NCBI RefSeq assembly: GCF_001418225.1
Contig: NZ_LIPT01000010.1
Span: 1-64,000 of the forward strand
DNA: 64,000 nucleotides
Source: Pannonibacter indicus
Lineage (GTDB): Bacteria; Pseudomonadota; Alphaproteobacteria; Rhizobiales; Stappiaceae
Direction: 5' to 3'
Shown: in pieces, positions 19,926-30,900 of the stretch
How the letters are laid out: each line of letters starts with the position of its first letter
Position numbering within the stretch: position 1 is the stretch's first letter
The notes under the pieces: model-generated
The model's database searches: none
What the model saw: the letters and a program-made list of their open reading frames with translations, nothing else
What the model was told of the DNA's origin: nothing
Translations under genes and position numbers: made by a program

Positions 19926-21147
19926 GGCGCAGCTCCCCGGATGAGGCGGCAGCGTGCCTGTCCAGCTGCACGAGTTCGCCTGCGGACAGAAGACTGCTGA
20001 TCAGACGCACGCCGTCATAGCGCGACATCACATCCTCACTGGCACCACCTGCCTGCAGCGCGGCCCAGCGCGCTTCGTCCTGAGCCAGCATCTGTGCCAG
20101 CGCCTGGCCCTCGTCATTGAGGTTGCGGTCAGCCGCCAGAAGACCTGCGCGGGACAGCGCCTGCAGAAGACGCGGATCATGAATGACGCCCTGTTGCGCA
20201 AGCGTCAGAACCCCTTGCCGCAGCAGCAGGCGGCGGCGCTGCCGCTCCCGTGCCAGAACGGCCGCCACAAGTCCCCTGCGCGGCGCGGCAAGCAGGGAAA
20301 CCGTGAAGAGGACCGCAGCCGTCAGCACGATCACCGGCCCGGCAGGCACATTGGGCGCCGCCGCCGACAGCGCCGAGCCAACATATCCGGCCAGCGCGCC
20401 GAACAGGGCGGCAAGCGCAAGAATGACGGTGGCACGTTCGCTCCAGAACCGGGCGGTCGCGGCGGGAATGATCAGCAGCGCGACGATGAGCACCAGCCCG
20501 ACCAGCTTCAGCCCGGTGACGGTGACGGCCAGCATCAGCCCCAGCATCACCCCGTCGGCAAGGCCGGTGCGGATGCCGATGGTTTCCGCATGCCCCGGAT
20601 CAAAGCAGACATGCAGCATGGGCCTGCGGAAAATCAGCATCACCAGCACGCAGATGGCCCCGCCGCAGGCAATCAGCACCGCATCGCTGAACAGCATGCC
20701 CGCCGTGGAGCCGAGCAGAAAGCCTTCCAGCCCCGCCTGCCGCCCGGTGCCCATCACCTGAATGACCGTCAGCAGCACGATGCCGAAGCCGAAGAACACC
20801 GACAGCACGGCGCCAATTGCCGTGTCCTCGGCCAGCCGGGTGTAGCGGGTGAGCAAGGTCACCGCCAGCAGCCCCAGCCCGGCAGACAGGGCCGAGCCCA
20901 GCAGCAGCCCCGGCAGGGAACGGCCATCGCCGCCCAGCGACACCATCACCATGAAAGCCAGCGCAATGCCCGGCAGCGTCGCATGGGCGCTGGCATCGCT
21001 GATCAGCGAGCGCTTGCGCAGGAACAGGAACGTCCCCGTACTCCCCGCTGCCGCCCCCAGCAGGCTCGCCCCAACACCTACCAAAGCGGCGTTATATCCC
21101 GCCTGCATCATCAGCGCAGAGAGGAAGCTGGACAGAACCTCAGTCAT
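19915..21147 (-). CDS. Metal ABC transporter permease with C-terminal cytoplasmic domain
   Basis: A 410-residue ABC-3 permease. Residues 1-290 hold about eight membrane spans with the family motif DASAHATLPGIAL; residues 295-410 are a soluble helical extension rich in Gln, Arg and Ala that may adopt a winged-helix-like fold. Long permeases of this kind occur in two-permease Mn/Fe/Zn transporters. Start at 21147 gives the expected N-terminus, with GGAGGCC just upstream. The gene is separated from its ATPase gene by a 367-bp gap containing a palindromic repeat. Confidence 0.86.
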   Translation of the reverse strand: MTEVLSSFLSALMMQAGYNAALVGVGASLLGAAAGSTGTFLFLRKRSLISDASAHATLPGIALAFMVMVSLGGDGRSLPGLLLGSALSAGLGLLAVTLLTRYTRLAEDTAIGAVLSVFFGFGIVLLTVIQVMGTGRQAGLEGFLLGSTAGMLFSDAVLIACGGAICVLVMLIFRRPMLHVCFDPGHAETIGIRTGLADGVMLGLMLAVTVTGLKLVGLVLIVALLIIPAATARFWSERATVILALAALFGALAGYVGSALSAAAPNVPAGPVIVLTAAVLFTVSLLAAPRRGLVAAVLARERQRRRLLLRQGVLTLAQQGVIHDPRLLQALSRAGLLAADRNLNDEGQALAQMLAQDEARWAALQAGGASEDVMSRYDGVRLISSLLSAGELVQLDRHAAASSGELRHGG

Positions 21148-21262
21148 GAGAGGCCTCCGGCGGGTATGCCGCTGCCCTTTTTGTCCGTCAGGCAAGGCTC
21201 ATCCGCCCCCCTCCCCCTTGAGGAGGCAGTGTTTGCAACGGACTGCCAGTCAGGCTCCAACT

Positions 21263-21409
21263 CGTCTCCCCCATTGAGGGGGAGATGCCCCCGGCAGGGG
21301 GCAGAAGGGGGGGACGGACTATCCGATTGAGAGAGATCCTGCCGTCTTGAGGCGCGGCTCCCCCCCTCTGTCAGCTTACGCTGACATCTCCCCCTCAAGG
21401 GGGGAGAGG
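21263..21409 (-). repeat. Palindromic MITE-like element, copy 1
   Basis: An element of about 147 bp bounded by imperfect inverted repeats of about 25 bp (left end CTCCCCCATTGAGGGGGAG, right end CTCCCCCTCAAGGGGGGAG) with an inner hairpin GTCAGCTTACGCTGAC. Read on the minus strand it matches the element at 32402-32554 along its whole length with scattered differences. No coding capacity. A further end fragment (CTCCCCCTTGAGGAGG) lies near 21210. It fills most of the gap between two genes of the metal transporter operon. Confidence 0.8.
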
Positions 21410-21514
21410 GGTGGGGGCCAAAGCCACTGCCTGCAATACCTCTCCACTCCCGAGGCAGGAAGGAGAGCTGAGAGGCTGTGCCATATGCTGAAAGACTGGA
21501 GCAGGCGGCCAACT

Positions 21515-22351
21515 TCACCTCCCCGTTTCCAGCGCAAGGTCCAGCTCCGGCGCAGCGAAGGGACCGGCGGGGGCAAGGGATGCGGTGTCGAGGCGCCCGC
21601 CATAGGCGCGCTGGAGGAGGGCGGGGGTGAAGGCTTCGTCCACCGGCCCTTGCGCGATGAGGCGCATGTTGATGACGAGCACGTGGGAGAAATAGGCCGG
21701 GACGGTGGAGAGGTCGTGATGCACGCAGACCACCGTCCGGCCCTCGTCCCGGAGCGCCTTCAGCACCCCGATGATCGCCCGCTCCGTCGCTGCATCAACG
21801 CCGGCAAAGGGTTCGTCCAGCAGATAGAGATCCGCCTTCTGCGCCAGCGCCCGGGCAAGGAACACGCGCTGCTGCTGGCCGCCGGACAACTGGCCGATCT
21901 GCCGGTCCGCAAAGCCAGCCATGCCCACCCGTTCGAGGCAGTGCATGACGAACTCCCGGTGATGCTGGCGGATGCGGCCGAGAAGGCCGAGCTCGCGCGA
22001 GAGCCCCATCATCACCACGTCTTCGGCCCGGGCCGGAAAGTCCCAGTCGACGGACGCGCGCTGCGGAACATAGGCAACACGCTGGCGGACCTTCACAAAG
22101 GGCTGACCGAACATGTCCACCGTGCCGGACAAGCGTGGCACGATGCCCAGCGCCGCCTTGAGCAAGGTCGACTTGCCCGCCCCGTTCGGGCCGATGATGG
22201 CCGTCATGGACGCAGCCCCGACATCCGCCGAGATGCCCAGAAGGGCAGGCTTTCCGCCATAGGAGACGGAAAGGTCCCGGATCGTCACAGCCGGTTGCTC
22301 CCGCGGTTGCAGGACGCTGCTTGCCGTCTGTTTGAAATGCACCGGGGTCAT
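21515..22351 (-). CDS. Metal ABC transporter ATPase
   Basis: ATP-binding subunit of 278 residues for Mn/Zn/Fe uptake. Walker A GPNGAGKST is at about 54-62; the segment RVAYVPQRASVDWDFPARAEDVV is diagnostic of the MntB/TroB/ZnuC group; the signature LSGGQQQR and Walker B LYLLDEPFAGVD follow, and the switch His is in CVHHDL. It starts 19 bp after the substrate-binding protein gene. The expected next genes, the permeases, follow only after the palindromic repeat. Confidence 0.9.
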   Translation of the reverse strand: MTPVHFKQTASSVLQPREQPAVTIRDLSVSYGGKPALLGISADVGAASMTAIIGPNGAGKSTLLKAALGIVPRLSGTVDMFGQPFVKVRQRVAYVPQRASVDWDFPARAEDVVMMGLSRELGLLGRIRQHHREFVMHCLERVGMAGFADRQIGQLSGGQQQRVFLARALAQKADLYLLDEPFAGVDAATERAIIGVLKALRDEGRTVVCVHHDLSTVPAYFSHVLVINMRLIAQGPVDEAFTPALLQRAYGGRLDTASLAPAGPFAAPELDLALETGR

Positions 22352-22370
22352 CCTGATATTGCCCTTCTAC

Positions 22371-23363
22371 TCAGCCCGCAGCCTGCAATTGCCCAAGACG
22401 GCCCCGGTCCGGCACCGTGCCGCCGAGGGCGGCGGCGATGGTGGTCACGTTATGGTCGATCATGCCCAGATACGTGCCTTCGTAGGTGCCGGATTGACCC
22501 ATGGCGTCGGAGAAGAGTTCACCGCCGATGGCCACCTTGTGCCCCTTCGCCGCAGCCCCCTCGATCAGCGCCTTCATGTTGCGGTCGGGCACGGAGCTTT
22601 CCACAAAGACGGCACCGATCTTGCGCTCGACCAGCGTGCCGACCAGTTCGGCAATGCGGGCAAGGCCTGCTTCGCTCTCCGTGGAGATGCCCTGAATGCC
22701 CAGCACCTCGAAACCATAAGCGCGGCCGAAATAGCTGAAGGCATCATGCGCCGTCACCAGCACCCGGGCATTTTCCGGCACGCTGCCCAGCACCTGCCTG
22801 GAATAGGCATCCAGCGCATCCAGTTCGCCCGTGAAGGCCGCAAGCCGCTCCTCAATGCCCTCCGCCTGATCCGGCTGCGCCGTCTTCAGCGCCGAAGCGA
22901 TGGTGGTAGACACGGTCTTCCAGAGTTCCGGGTCCATCCAGACATGCGGGTCATAGCGGCCGGGATAGTCTTCATGCGACAGCAGCAGCGACGGGTCGAT
23001 GGTATCGGCAACCGCCACCACCTTGCCCTTGCGGGAAAGATCCTCGAAGAAAGCCTCCATCTGCGCTTCCAGATAGAGCCCGTGGCGCAGCACCAGATCC
23101 GCCCGGGCCATGGCGACAATGTCGCTGCGCGTCTGGCGGTAGCCGTGCGGATCCACCCCTGGCCCCATCAGCGAGGAGACCGAGACAAGATTGCCGCCGA
23201 TCACGGATGCGGTGTCGGCAATCATGCCGGTCGTCGCGCTCACCGTCAGCTGCGTTGCCGCCCTTGCGGTGCCGGAGAAGCCTGCCACTCCGCCCCCCCC
23301 GGCCATCAAGCCACCGGCCGCCATGGCTGCTTGCTGGATAAATCCACGTCTCGTCAGAAACAT
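22371..23363 (-). CDS. TroA-type metal-binding receptor with Tat-like signal
   Basis: Periplasmic metal receptor of cluster A-I, 330 residues. The N-terminus MFLTRRGFIQQAA has a twin-arginine motif and a Gly/Ala-rich hydrophobic stretch, so Tat export is likely. Predicted ligands follow the TroA pattern: His73 in DPHGYRQT, His140 in YDPHVWMDP, a third His in TAHDAFSYFGRAYG, and an acidic C-terminal ligand. Three His plus Asp/Glu is compatible with zinc or manganese, so the metal is unresolved. Start at 23363 has AAAGGAAC upstream. Confidence 0.88.
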   Translation of the reverse strand: MFLTRRGFIQQAAMAAGGLMAGGGGVAGFSGTARAATQLTVSATTGMIADTASVIGGNLVSVSSLMGPGVDPHGYRQTRSDIVAMARADLVLRHGLYLEAQMEAFFEDLSRKGKVVAVADTIDPSLLLSHEDYPGRYDPHVWMDPELWKTVSTTIASALKTAQPDQAEGIEERLAAFTGELDALDAYSRQVLGSVPENARVLVTAHDAFSYFGRAYGFEVLGIQGISTESEAGLARIAELVGTLVERKIGAVFVESSVPDRNMKALIEGAAAKGHKVAIGGELFSDAMGQSGTYEGTYLGMIDHNVTTIAAALGGTVPDRGRLGQLQAAG

Positions 23364-23399
23364 CGGGGTTCCTTTCTATTCCAGCCTACGCGCTGCACT

Positions 23400-23465
23400 G
23401 CAAAAGGCAAATGCTTTTAAGAACGACTTGCATTTAAGATATGAAATTGCGAATGAGTTGCAAGA
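23400..23465. promoter_or_regulatory. Possible metal-responsive operator region
   Basis: Upstream of the metal receptor gene are GCAAAAGGCAAATGCTTTT (about 23398-23416) and, further on, CTTGCATTT and GAGTTGCAAG, words that partly invert onto each other. TGCAA-rich inverted sequences are characteristic of Mur-type manganese boxes in alphaproteobacteria, and no GTTAT-type Zur palindrome is present here. This is a weak, consensus-level impression. Confidence 0.3.
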
Positions 23466-23556
23466 GCAAAAATGAAAATGGCTTTTCCGGTTGCCAAAGC
23501 GGGCAGCCTGGCGCAGGACTGGTAAAGGACGCGAACCCCCTTGGATGGAGCAGAGA

Positions 23557-24939
23557 ATGCGCCGGGAAACTGACAGCATGGGCGAGATCAGCGTCGAGAG
23601 CGACCGCTACTGGGGCGCGCAGACGCAGAGATCGCTGACCTATTTCAACATCAGCTCCGAGCTGATGCCCATCGAGATCATCCACGCCTATGGCATCCTC
23701 AAGCAGGCTGCCGCCGAGACAAACCGGGATCTGGGCCACCTCAGCCCGGACCTTGCCGCCCTCATCATTGCCGCAGCGCGGGAGGTGAGCGAAGGCAAGC
23801 TGGACGAGCATTTCCCCTTGCATGTCTGGATGACCGGCAGCGGCACCCAGACCAACATGAATGTCAACGAGGTCATCTCCAACCGCGCCATCGAGGTGGC
23901 TGGCGGGGCGCTCGGCTCCAAGAAGCCGGTGCACCCCAATGACCACGTCAACATGTCCCAGTCCTCCAACGACACCTTCCCCGCCGCCATGCATATGGCG
24001 GCGGCCATCGCGGTGAAGACCCGCGTTCTGCCCGCGGTGAAGGCACTGCGCGATGCGCTGGACAAGAAGGCCAAGGCCTGGGACCACATCATCAAGATCG
24101 GCCGCACCCACCTGCAGGATGCGGTGCCGCTGACCCTTGGCCAGGAATTCTCCGGCTATGTGGCGATGCTGGACGAGAACCTTGACCGCATCGCCGGCGC
24201 TCTGCCCGATGTCTACAAGCTGGCGCTTGGCGGCACCGCCGTCGGCACCGGCCTCAACGCCCCCAAGGGTTTTGCCGAAGGGGCCGCGGCTCGTATTGCG
24301 GCACTGACCGGCCTGCCCTTCATCACCGCGCCCAACAAGTTTGCCGCGCAAGGCGCCCATGACGGGCTGGTGATGCTGCATGGCGCGCTGAAGACCACGG
24401 CCGGCTCGCTCTTCAAGATCGCCAACGACATCCGCCTGCTCGCCTGTGGCCCGCGCTGCGGCCTGTTCGAGCTGATCCTGCCGGCCAACGAGCCGGGCTC
24501 TTCCATCATGCCAGGCAAGGTCAACCCCACCCAGTGCGAGGCCATGGCCATGCTCTGCATTCAGGTGATGGCCAATGACGTGGCGGTAGGCATGGGCGGG
24601 GCCAGCGGCCATCTGGAAATGAATGTCTACAAGCCGCTGATGATCAACGCCGTGCTCCAGTCCACCCGGATGCTGGCCGATGGCTGCACCAGCTTCCGCA
24701 AGTTCATGGTGGAGGGCATGGAGGCGAACGAGGCCCGCATCGCCGGCTATGTCGAAAACTCGCTGATGCTGGTGACCGCCCTCAGCCCGCACATCGGCTA
24801 CGACAAGGCGTCCAAAGCCGCCCATCACGCCTATGAGCACGACATGACCCTGAAAGCCGCCTGCCTCGACCTCGGCTACATTTCCGCCGAAGACTTCGAC
24901 CGGCTGGTGGACCCCAGGCTGATGCTCAGCGAGGGGTGA
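23557..24939 (+). CDS. fumC: Class II fumarase
   Basis: Iron-independent fumarate hydratase of the citric acid cycle, converting fumarate to malate; about 460 residues, homotetrameric in the family. Signature segments present: [12 protein letters not shown] near the start, [46 protein letters not shown] and the SS loop [13 protein letters not shown] with the catalytic Ser. Start taken at 23557 because GGAG lies six bases upstream; ATG at 23545 would add four residues and cannot be ruled out. Divergent from the metal receptor gene; an oxidation-resistant fumarase beside a Mn/Zn importer is suggestive only. Confidence 0.95.
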   Translation: MRRETDSMGEISVESDRYWGAQTQRSLTYFNISSELMPIEIIHAYGILKQAAAETNRDLGHLSPDLAALIIAAAREVSEGKLDEHFPLHVWMTGSGTQTNMNVNEVISNRAIEVAGGALGSKKPVHPNDHVNMSQSSNDTFPAAMHMAAAIAVKTRVLPAVKALRDALDKKAKAWDHIIKIGRTHLQDAVPLTLGQEFSGYVAMLDENLDRIAGALPDVYKLALGGTAVGTGLNAPKGFAEGAAARIAALTGLPFITAPNKFAAQGAHDGLVMLHGALKTTAGSLFKIANDIRLLACGPRCGLFELILPANEPGSSIMPGKVNPTQCEAMAMLCIQVMANDVAVGMGGASGHLEMNVYKPLMINAVLQSTRMLADGCTSFRKFMVEGMEANEARIAGYVENSLMLVTALSPHIGYDKASKAAHHAYEHDMTLKAACLDLGYISAEDFDRLVDPRLMLSEG

Positions 24940-24943
24940 TGCC

Positions 24944-24972
24944 GGAAGGTGCCCGTCTGCTGGGCACCTTCC
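24944..24972. terminator. Bidirectional hairpin between fumC and the autotransporter gene
   Basis: GGAAGGTGCCC at 24944-24954 pairs perfectly with GGGCACCTTCC at 24962-24972 around a 7-base loop. It sits in the 56-bp gap between two convergent genes, so it can serve both. No long T-run follows on either side. Confidence 0.7.
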
Positions 24973-24995
24973 CAACATATCTGTTCACGACCCCG

Positions 24996-27900
24996 TCAGA
25001 ATTTCAGGCCCAGCTTCAGGCCAGCCGAATGGCCGAGCGTGTTGCGCCCTGCGGTTGCCTCATAATGCAGCCGGGCTTCCATGTTGTTGCCCCACAGAAG
25101 AGAGCCGCCAAGCCCGAGTGTCGCAACGGCCGGATCCCGTTTGAGCTCAAGACGCAGCCGCTCACCCGGCGCAGGAGAGCCCGGTAGCGAGACAGTGTGC
25201 TGCAGGCCATTGAGCGCAATCCGAGCTCCCGCTTCCACATAGCCGCGCACAATCCAACCCGCAAAAGGATGGTCGGTGGACAGGCGCAAGACCGGGCGGA
25301 CATCGGCAAGGAAATGGGTCGCTCGGTGGACCTTCAGATTGAGCGAGCCCGCGCCCGACTCCGTGAAGCCTCCGTCCTGCAGGACTGCCAGATCCAGTTC
25401 AACGCTGGGGATCACATCGATCTGCCCGGCCTTGGCCAGCACACCAGCCCGCAACCGCGAGGCAAGCGCCAGCGTGGAAGGACGCGACCTGGCAACATAG
25501 GCTGTCCCCGCAGACGAAATGAGCCGTTCCGCCTTGCCGCTGCCATAGCTGCCGTTGAGCGACACAGAGCCATAGACCGGTCCCTGTGACACCTTGGCAA
25601 TAGCACCAAGATACAGCCGGTAGCCCGAGGCAGATCTGCCGCTGGCGCGGAACCGGGAGCCCTCATATGCAGTGCTGAGGCCAATGACCAGATCATCGCT
25701 CACGCGCTGCTGACGGCCGAGGCTGACCATGACCGTGTCAACATCACTTGACCAGTCATAGCGCGTGGTGCTGCCGGTCACCTTGGCCCAGTTGCACGCC
25801 TCCTCGGCAATGGCCGCATAGGGCCCCACCGTGCCGCCGCAGCTCTGCATGTTCGACAAGTGTGTCCCGGAAGAGGCAAGCGTTGTCTCGCTGGCTTTGC
25901 TGAAGTCAGCCGCGTCAAAAACGGCCAGACTGGACTCCAGAGCCTTCGGATCAACCGCATTGGCTGCAGACAGCAGCAGGGCCTCCAGCTCGGGATAGGC
26001 GCCGGGCACATTGCTGCCGAGCGCTGTGACCATGTCATTGGCGAAGGTGGCGGCCTTGCCGGAATTGCCGCTAAGCCCGGCCCGTCCGAAGTCGACGGAG
26101 GCCCCGGTGACAAGCGCCCGGTCATGGTAGAAATCATAGACGAAACGGGTTGCCACGGTGCCGGAGGCGAACCCGAACGGCAAAGGCTCCCCCGGACTCT
26201 GAACGATGGGCGACGTGTCGGTCGCCCCCGCAAAGCTCAGGACGGTGCTCGGTTGCGCAAATGCAGACGCAAATGTGGTCAGCTGCGGAATGATCTGATC
26301 CCGGCCCGTCTCGAGTGACAGCAGGTCGATGCGGTCACTGGCAAGCCCCGCAGGATCAAGTGCCAGGAAATGCTTTCCCCCATCGACAATCGTATAACTG
26401 CCGCCATTGAGGATCGAGCCAAAGATCAGTCCAGCATTGCTGATCAGCAGGTCCCGGGTGGCTGGACCTGAGATATCCCCTTCCAGAATACCGCCGCTCC
26501 GCACGTTCAGCGCACCGCCGGCTTCGGACCAAAGGGCAGTTCCGCCGGGCGCCCGCAGAGCGCCTTCCACATCAAGCATCAGGTTGCTCACCTGCGCGCC
26601 CACCCGGATACCGCCCGCACTGCCCTTTGCAGCACTTACGGTACCGGTCCGGCCGATCTCAAGCTGCGCAATCTGCCCAAGAGCCGTGCTACCGCTGGTC
26701 AAGCCGTCGGAAATGTTCACCGCCCAGGCATCGGGACCTTGCACGGCAAGCATGCCGTCGAGGCGGGCGGTAAGCGCAGTGCTGCCATTATAGTCCGCAT
26801 TGCTCACCACGTAGATGCCATGCGCCCCGCGTCCCCAGGTGCTGACGGTGCTGGTGCGGTGAAGCCAGATATTGATCCCGGTCCCAGAACCGGAGCTGGT
26901 GGCCGATTGCGGTATCCGAAGGCCATCCGTGCCCAGCAGCGCGACGGTTTGCGGAAGGTCCATCGCCAGAATGCCATAAGCGGAGGCACCCACAGTGTAG
27001 ATGCCGCCACGCAGATTCACGTCGATGCCGCCGAACTCCAAAGGCAGCGAGGATGGCAGAGTGGGATCTGCCGTAATATCGAGAGGCAGAACAGCGGTGT
27101 CCATCAGCACCAGGCCGCCTCCACCGCTTGCCACGTGGGCAATGATGCCCGCCGAGCCGTGGCCCCGGGTTTCAACAAGAAGCGGAGCGGGTGCCTGGGT
27201 GTCGTCAATAGCAACCTGCCCTGCGAACCCGAACGCCCCTCTGGAGGTCACCGTGATCGGAAAGGCGCCACCGGCAATTGTGCCTCGAACAACGCCCAAG
27301 GCACCGCCGCTGCCGCCGATCGACTGGGCCAGGATGGCAGGGGCGACGGCACCATAGGTACCGATGCCGCCGCCGAAGTTCACCGACACATCGCCGCCCC
27401 AACCCCCGTTGCCGCCACCGCCGCCAATGGTGAGCGCAAGCCCGTAGTTGGTGTCCGGCAGAAACGGAAGGGAGCCTTCATGCGCCAGAGAACCTGCCCC
27501 GCCGCCGCCGCCGACCGACTGGGCAAAGATGCCGGCAGCGCCAGCCCCCAGCGTGACAATGGCGCCCTGCCCTTCAACGGCCACGCCGCCGCCGCTGCCG
27601 CCGCCTGACCCCGCACGCCCGATGGCCAGCTTCATAAGGCCTCCGGCAGTGGTATCGCCCCCGTAGCCGCCACCGCCACCCACGGACTGGGCAAAGATGC
27701 CATGAGCGCCCGCTCCAGCGGTTTGCACACGCCCGGGATTGCTCACCAGAACGCTGCCACCCGCGCCGGAGCTGCCGCTCGCGCCGCCGATCGCCATCTC
27801 AAAACCCTGACCACTCAGAACAGGGATGCTCTTGATGGCGGAAGCAGCCGCTCCGCCATCACCGCCGCCGCCGCCAATGGACTGGGCGAAAATGCCATGT

Positions 27901-30900
27901 GCGTTGGCACCCTGCGTCGAAATGAGGCTCCAGCTGGTTTCAGGACCTGCTGCGCTGCCGGCCAGACTGACGGATCCGCCGTCCCCGGCAGAAGAACCGG
28001 AGCCACCGACAGACACCCCAAGGGCGTAGGTATCAAAGCCGATGAAACCGTTGGAAATGGCGTGACCGCCGGAGCCGCCGCCACCGCCAACCGACTGGCC
28101 ATGGACACCATAGGCCATGACACCGGATGTCGCGACGGTTGCGCCCGGCCCCGCAGTGAAGGTGACGCTGCCACCATTACCGCCTGCACCGCCCCAGCCA
28201 CCGACGGAAACGGCAATGTCGGCACCGTTCTTCTTGTCTGTCTCGCGCGAGGGCAGCCCCCTCACCTTGTTGACCAGTCTGAGCAGAAGCGGCTGCGGTG
28301 GATAGAAGCGGTTCCAGCTTGGCACCGATGTCGACACGGCAAAGCTGTGCGCCACGCCGCCCGTGCCGCCGCCGCCGCCAACCGACTGGAGTTTGACACC
28401 CGTCGCCATGACACCCGAGGTGGCAATGGAGCTGCCCGCCGCCGCATTGACCACAACGCTGCCGCCATGGTTCCCAACGCCGCCATGCCCGCCAACGGTC
28501 ACCGCCGTACTGACAGCCCTGCCGCCCTTGTCCTTGTTTTCTCCGCTCTGGCTGTCCAGCGTTGCGGCAATCGACAAGGCCAGCACGGAGCCGCCATCCC
28601 CGCCGCCGCCGCCGACAGACTGGCCAAACAGGCCATGGGCCTGATCGCCAAATGTCAGGATGCTGCCGGCATGGCTGACCGTCACACTGCCCCCGGTACC
28701 GCCGCTGCCCCCGTGACCGCCAACGGCGATGGGCACTGCCACAGCATGACCGTTTCCGTAAATGGCAGAGATCGCATAGGTGTGAACGTCGCCGCCATGC
28801 CCGCCGCCGCCGCCCACTGATTGTGCGAGAAGTCCGTGCGACTGATGCCCCAGTGTCTGAATGGTGCTGGAGATGGAGGTTGTCGCATTGGCCGCACCGC
28901 CCTGCCCGCCGCTGCCGCCGGTCATGCCGAGGGCAACATTCAAACTGAGCGCGTTCTTGCCAATGTCCGTATCAACCGCGACAACGCTGCCTCCACTGCC
29001 GCCGCCGCCGCCCACGGACTGGGCGAACACTGCGGGCGACCTGGAAGATGCTGTGGCGGCAGATCCTTCATTGTAGACCGAAGCCGTTCCGCCATTGCCG
29101 CCACTGCCGCCCGTGCCACCCACCACGGCCGAAAGGCTGACGGCTGCTTCTCCCACCGCAGCGCCGACGCCGATCGCATGGCCGCCGGTGCCGCCGCCAC
29201 CGCCGACAGACTGAGCATAGACTGCAGGAGCCAGCCGTCCATAAGTGACGACGGAGCCACCGCTCAGGACAAATACGGCGGCATCCGAACCGTCGCCGCC
29301 CGAGCCGCCACTACCGCCCAGCGCGACCGAAACATCAACGGCGCCACTGCCGCTGGCAGCTGCCGTGACCGAGATCACCGCCCCGCCGTTACCTCCACCG
29401 CCACCAACGGATTGTGCCAGCATGCCTGCTGCATGATCGCCCGGCAATTGCACATTGCGCGGCTCAACCGCGTCCAGGGGATCGATATATCCGGTGGCAA
29501 CCCGTCCGGAGCTGGTGAGCGTTACCATGCCGCCATCGCCGCCCGAACCGCCCAGACCGCCCATCGTCAGCGACACCGCAGCCTGATATCCCAGAACCAC
29601 GCTTTGAGCAGAGCCGCCCTCACCGCCACCGCCGCCAATCGACCGCCCAACCATGCCAGTTGCGTAGCGCCCAGCTGTGAGAATGGTTCCGGAATTGTCG
29701 ATCGTCACCATGCCGGCGTCGCCGCCGCCGCCGGCATTTCCACCGATTGCAACTCCGTAAAAGGAGCTGTAGTCGAAGGCCTGCCCGCCATCGCCGCCAC
29801 CGCCGCCAATGCTCAGGCCCGACAGGCCACGCGCATGATCCCCGGCCGTTGTAATACGGCCCAGGTTCATCATCGCGACACGCTCTCCGTTGCCGCCTGC
29901 ACCGCCATTGCCGCCCAGAACGAGGATTGTGCCGGTGGTGACCCCGCCTTCTCCGCCATTGCCGCCGACACTGCGGGCGAGAGCGCCATGCGACATGACG
30001 CCAAGCGTTGAAAGCGTGCCGGAATTGCCAACACTGACCGATGACCCGGAGTTTCCGGCCTGTCCGCCCGAGCCGCCACGGCCGAAGAAGAAGCCGCCGC
30101 TCCCACCCGCTCCGCCATAGCCCCCTTCACTGAGAGCAGATACCGCAGCTGCATAGTTGCCGGCGGTTGAGATGCTCGAGCCGGCACTGGTGATGACAGA
30201 GACAGAACCGCCATTGCCGCCGAGGCCACCGGTGCCGCCATCTGACGCGCCATGGCCCTCGCCACCGTCACCGCCCTGGCCACCCTTGCCGACCGCAAGG
30301 ATGCCGATGGTTCCCATGGTCCCGGTTTCGATGCTGCCGGAGGGCTCCAGCATGAAGATCACCGATCCGCCATCACCTCCTTGGCCGCCGGACGCCCCGT
30401 CATGAATGATGTTGCCATCGCCGCCATGACCGCCCCTGCCGCCCATGCTCAGAAGCGAGAAGGCTGCTGGCCCGCCATTGTACTGGACATAGTCGAAAGC
30501 ATTGGAGATCCGCAGCGAAAGCCCGCCGCCGCCAGCCCCGCCACCTGAAGCTTCGCCCCAGCCGGCACCGCCCCCGTGCTGTCCGTCAAAGCCGGTTGAA
30601 GTGACGCCAAGCCCGGGGTTGCCCGATGTGTCTCCATAACAATCAGCAACCGTGGCAAAGACACCGAGGGCCGCCATGGACGGCGCATCACATCCGGCAA
30701 CCGTAACCACCGGGAAAAAGGCCCCCTGCGCACTTGCGGATGTAGCAGCCAGAGGCAACAGCAACACGGGAAGAGCCGCGGCGGGAATGGCAAGATCCAG
30801 TCTCAGGGGCTTCCGCCATTTGCAGGAACCGGCCTCAATGCGCCCCGCTGGATGGATTTTGGAACAGGCAGCACCGCGCAACGCGCTCCCTTGCCGGGAA

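Noticed and set aside
21148-21514. A hidden small gene between the metal ATPase and permease
   Set aside because: The gap is mostly palindromic repeat; frames across it are low-complexity and lack ribosome sites.
18993-23363. Assignment of the metal importer as the AztABC partner of AztD
   Set aside because: It has two permeases and lacks the GTTAT-type Zur box seen before aztD; the TroA/Mnt type fits better, so the two were kept separate.
27000-30400. Regular repeats that might suggest a CRISPR array
   Set aside because: The repeats are glycine codons of the autotransporter passenger: in frame, imperfect, of unequal spacing, and without conserved direct repeats or unique spacers.
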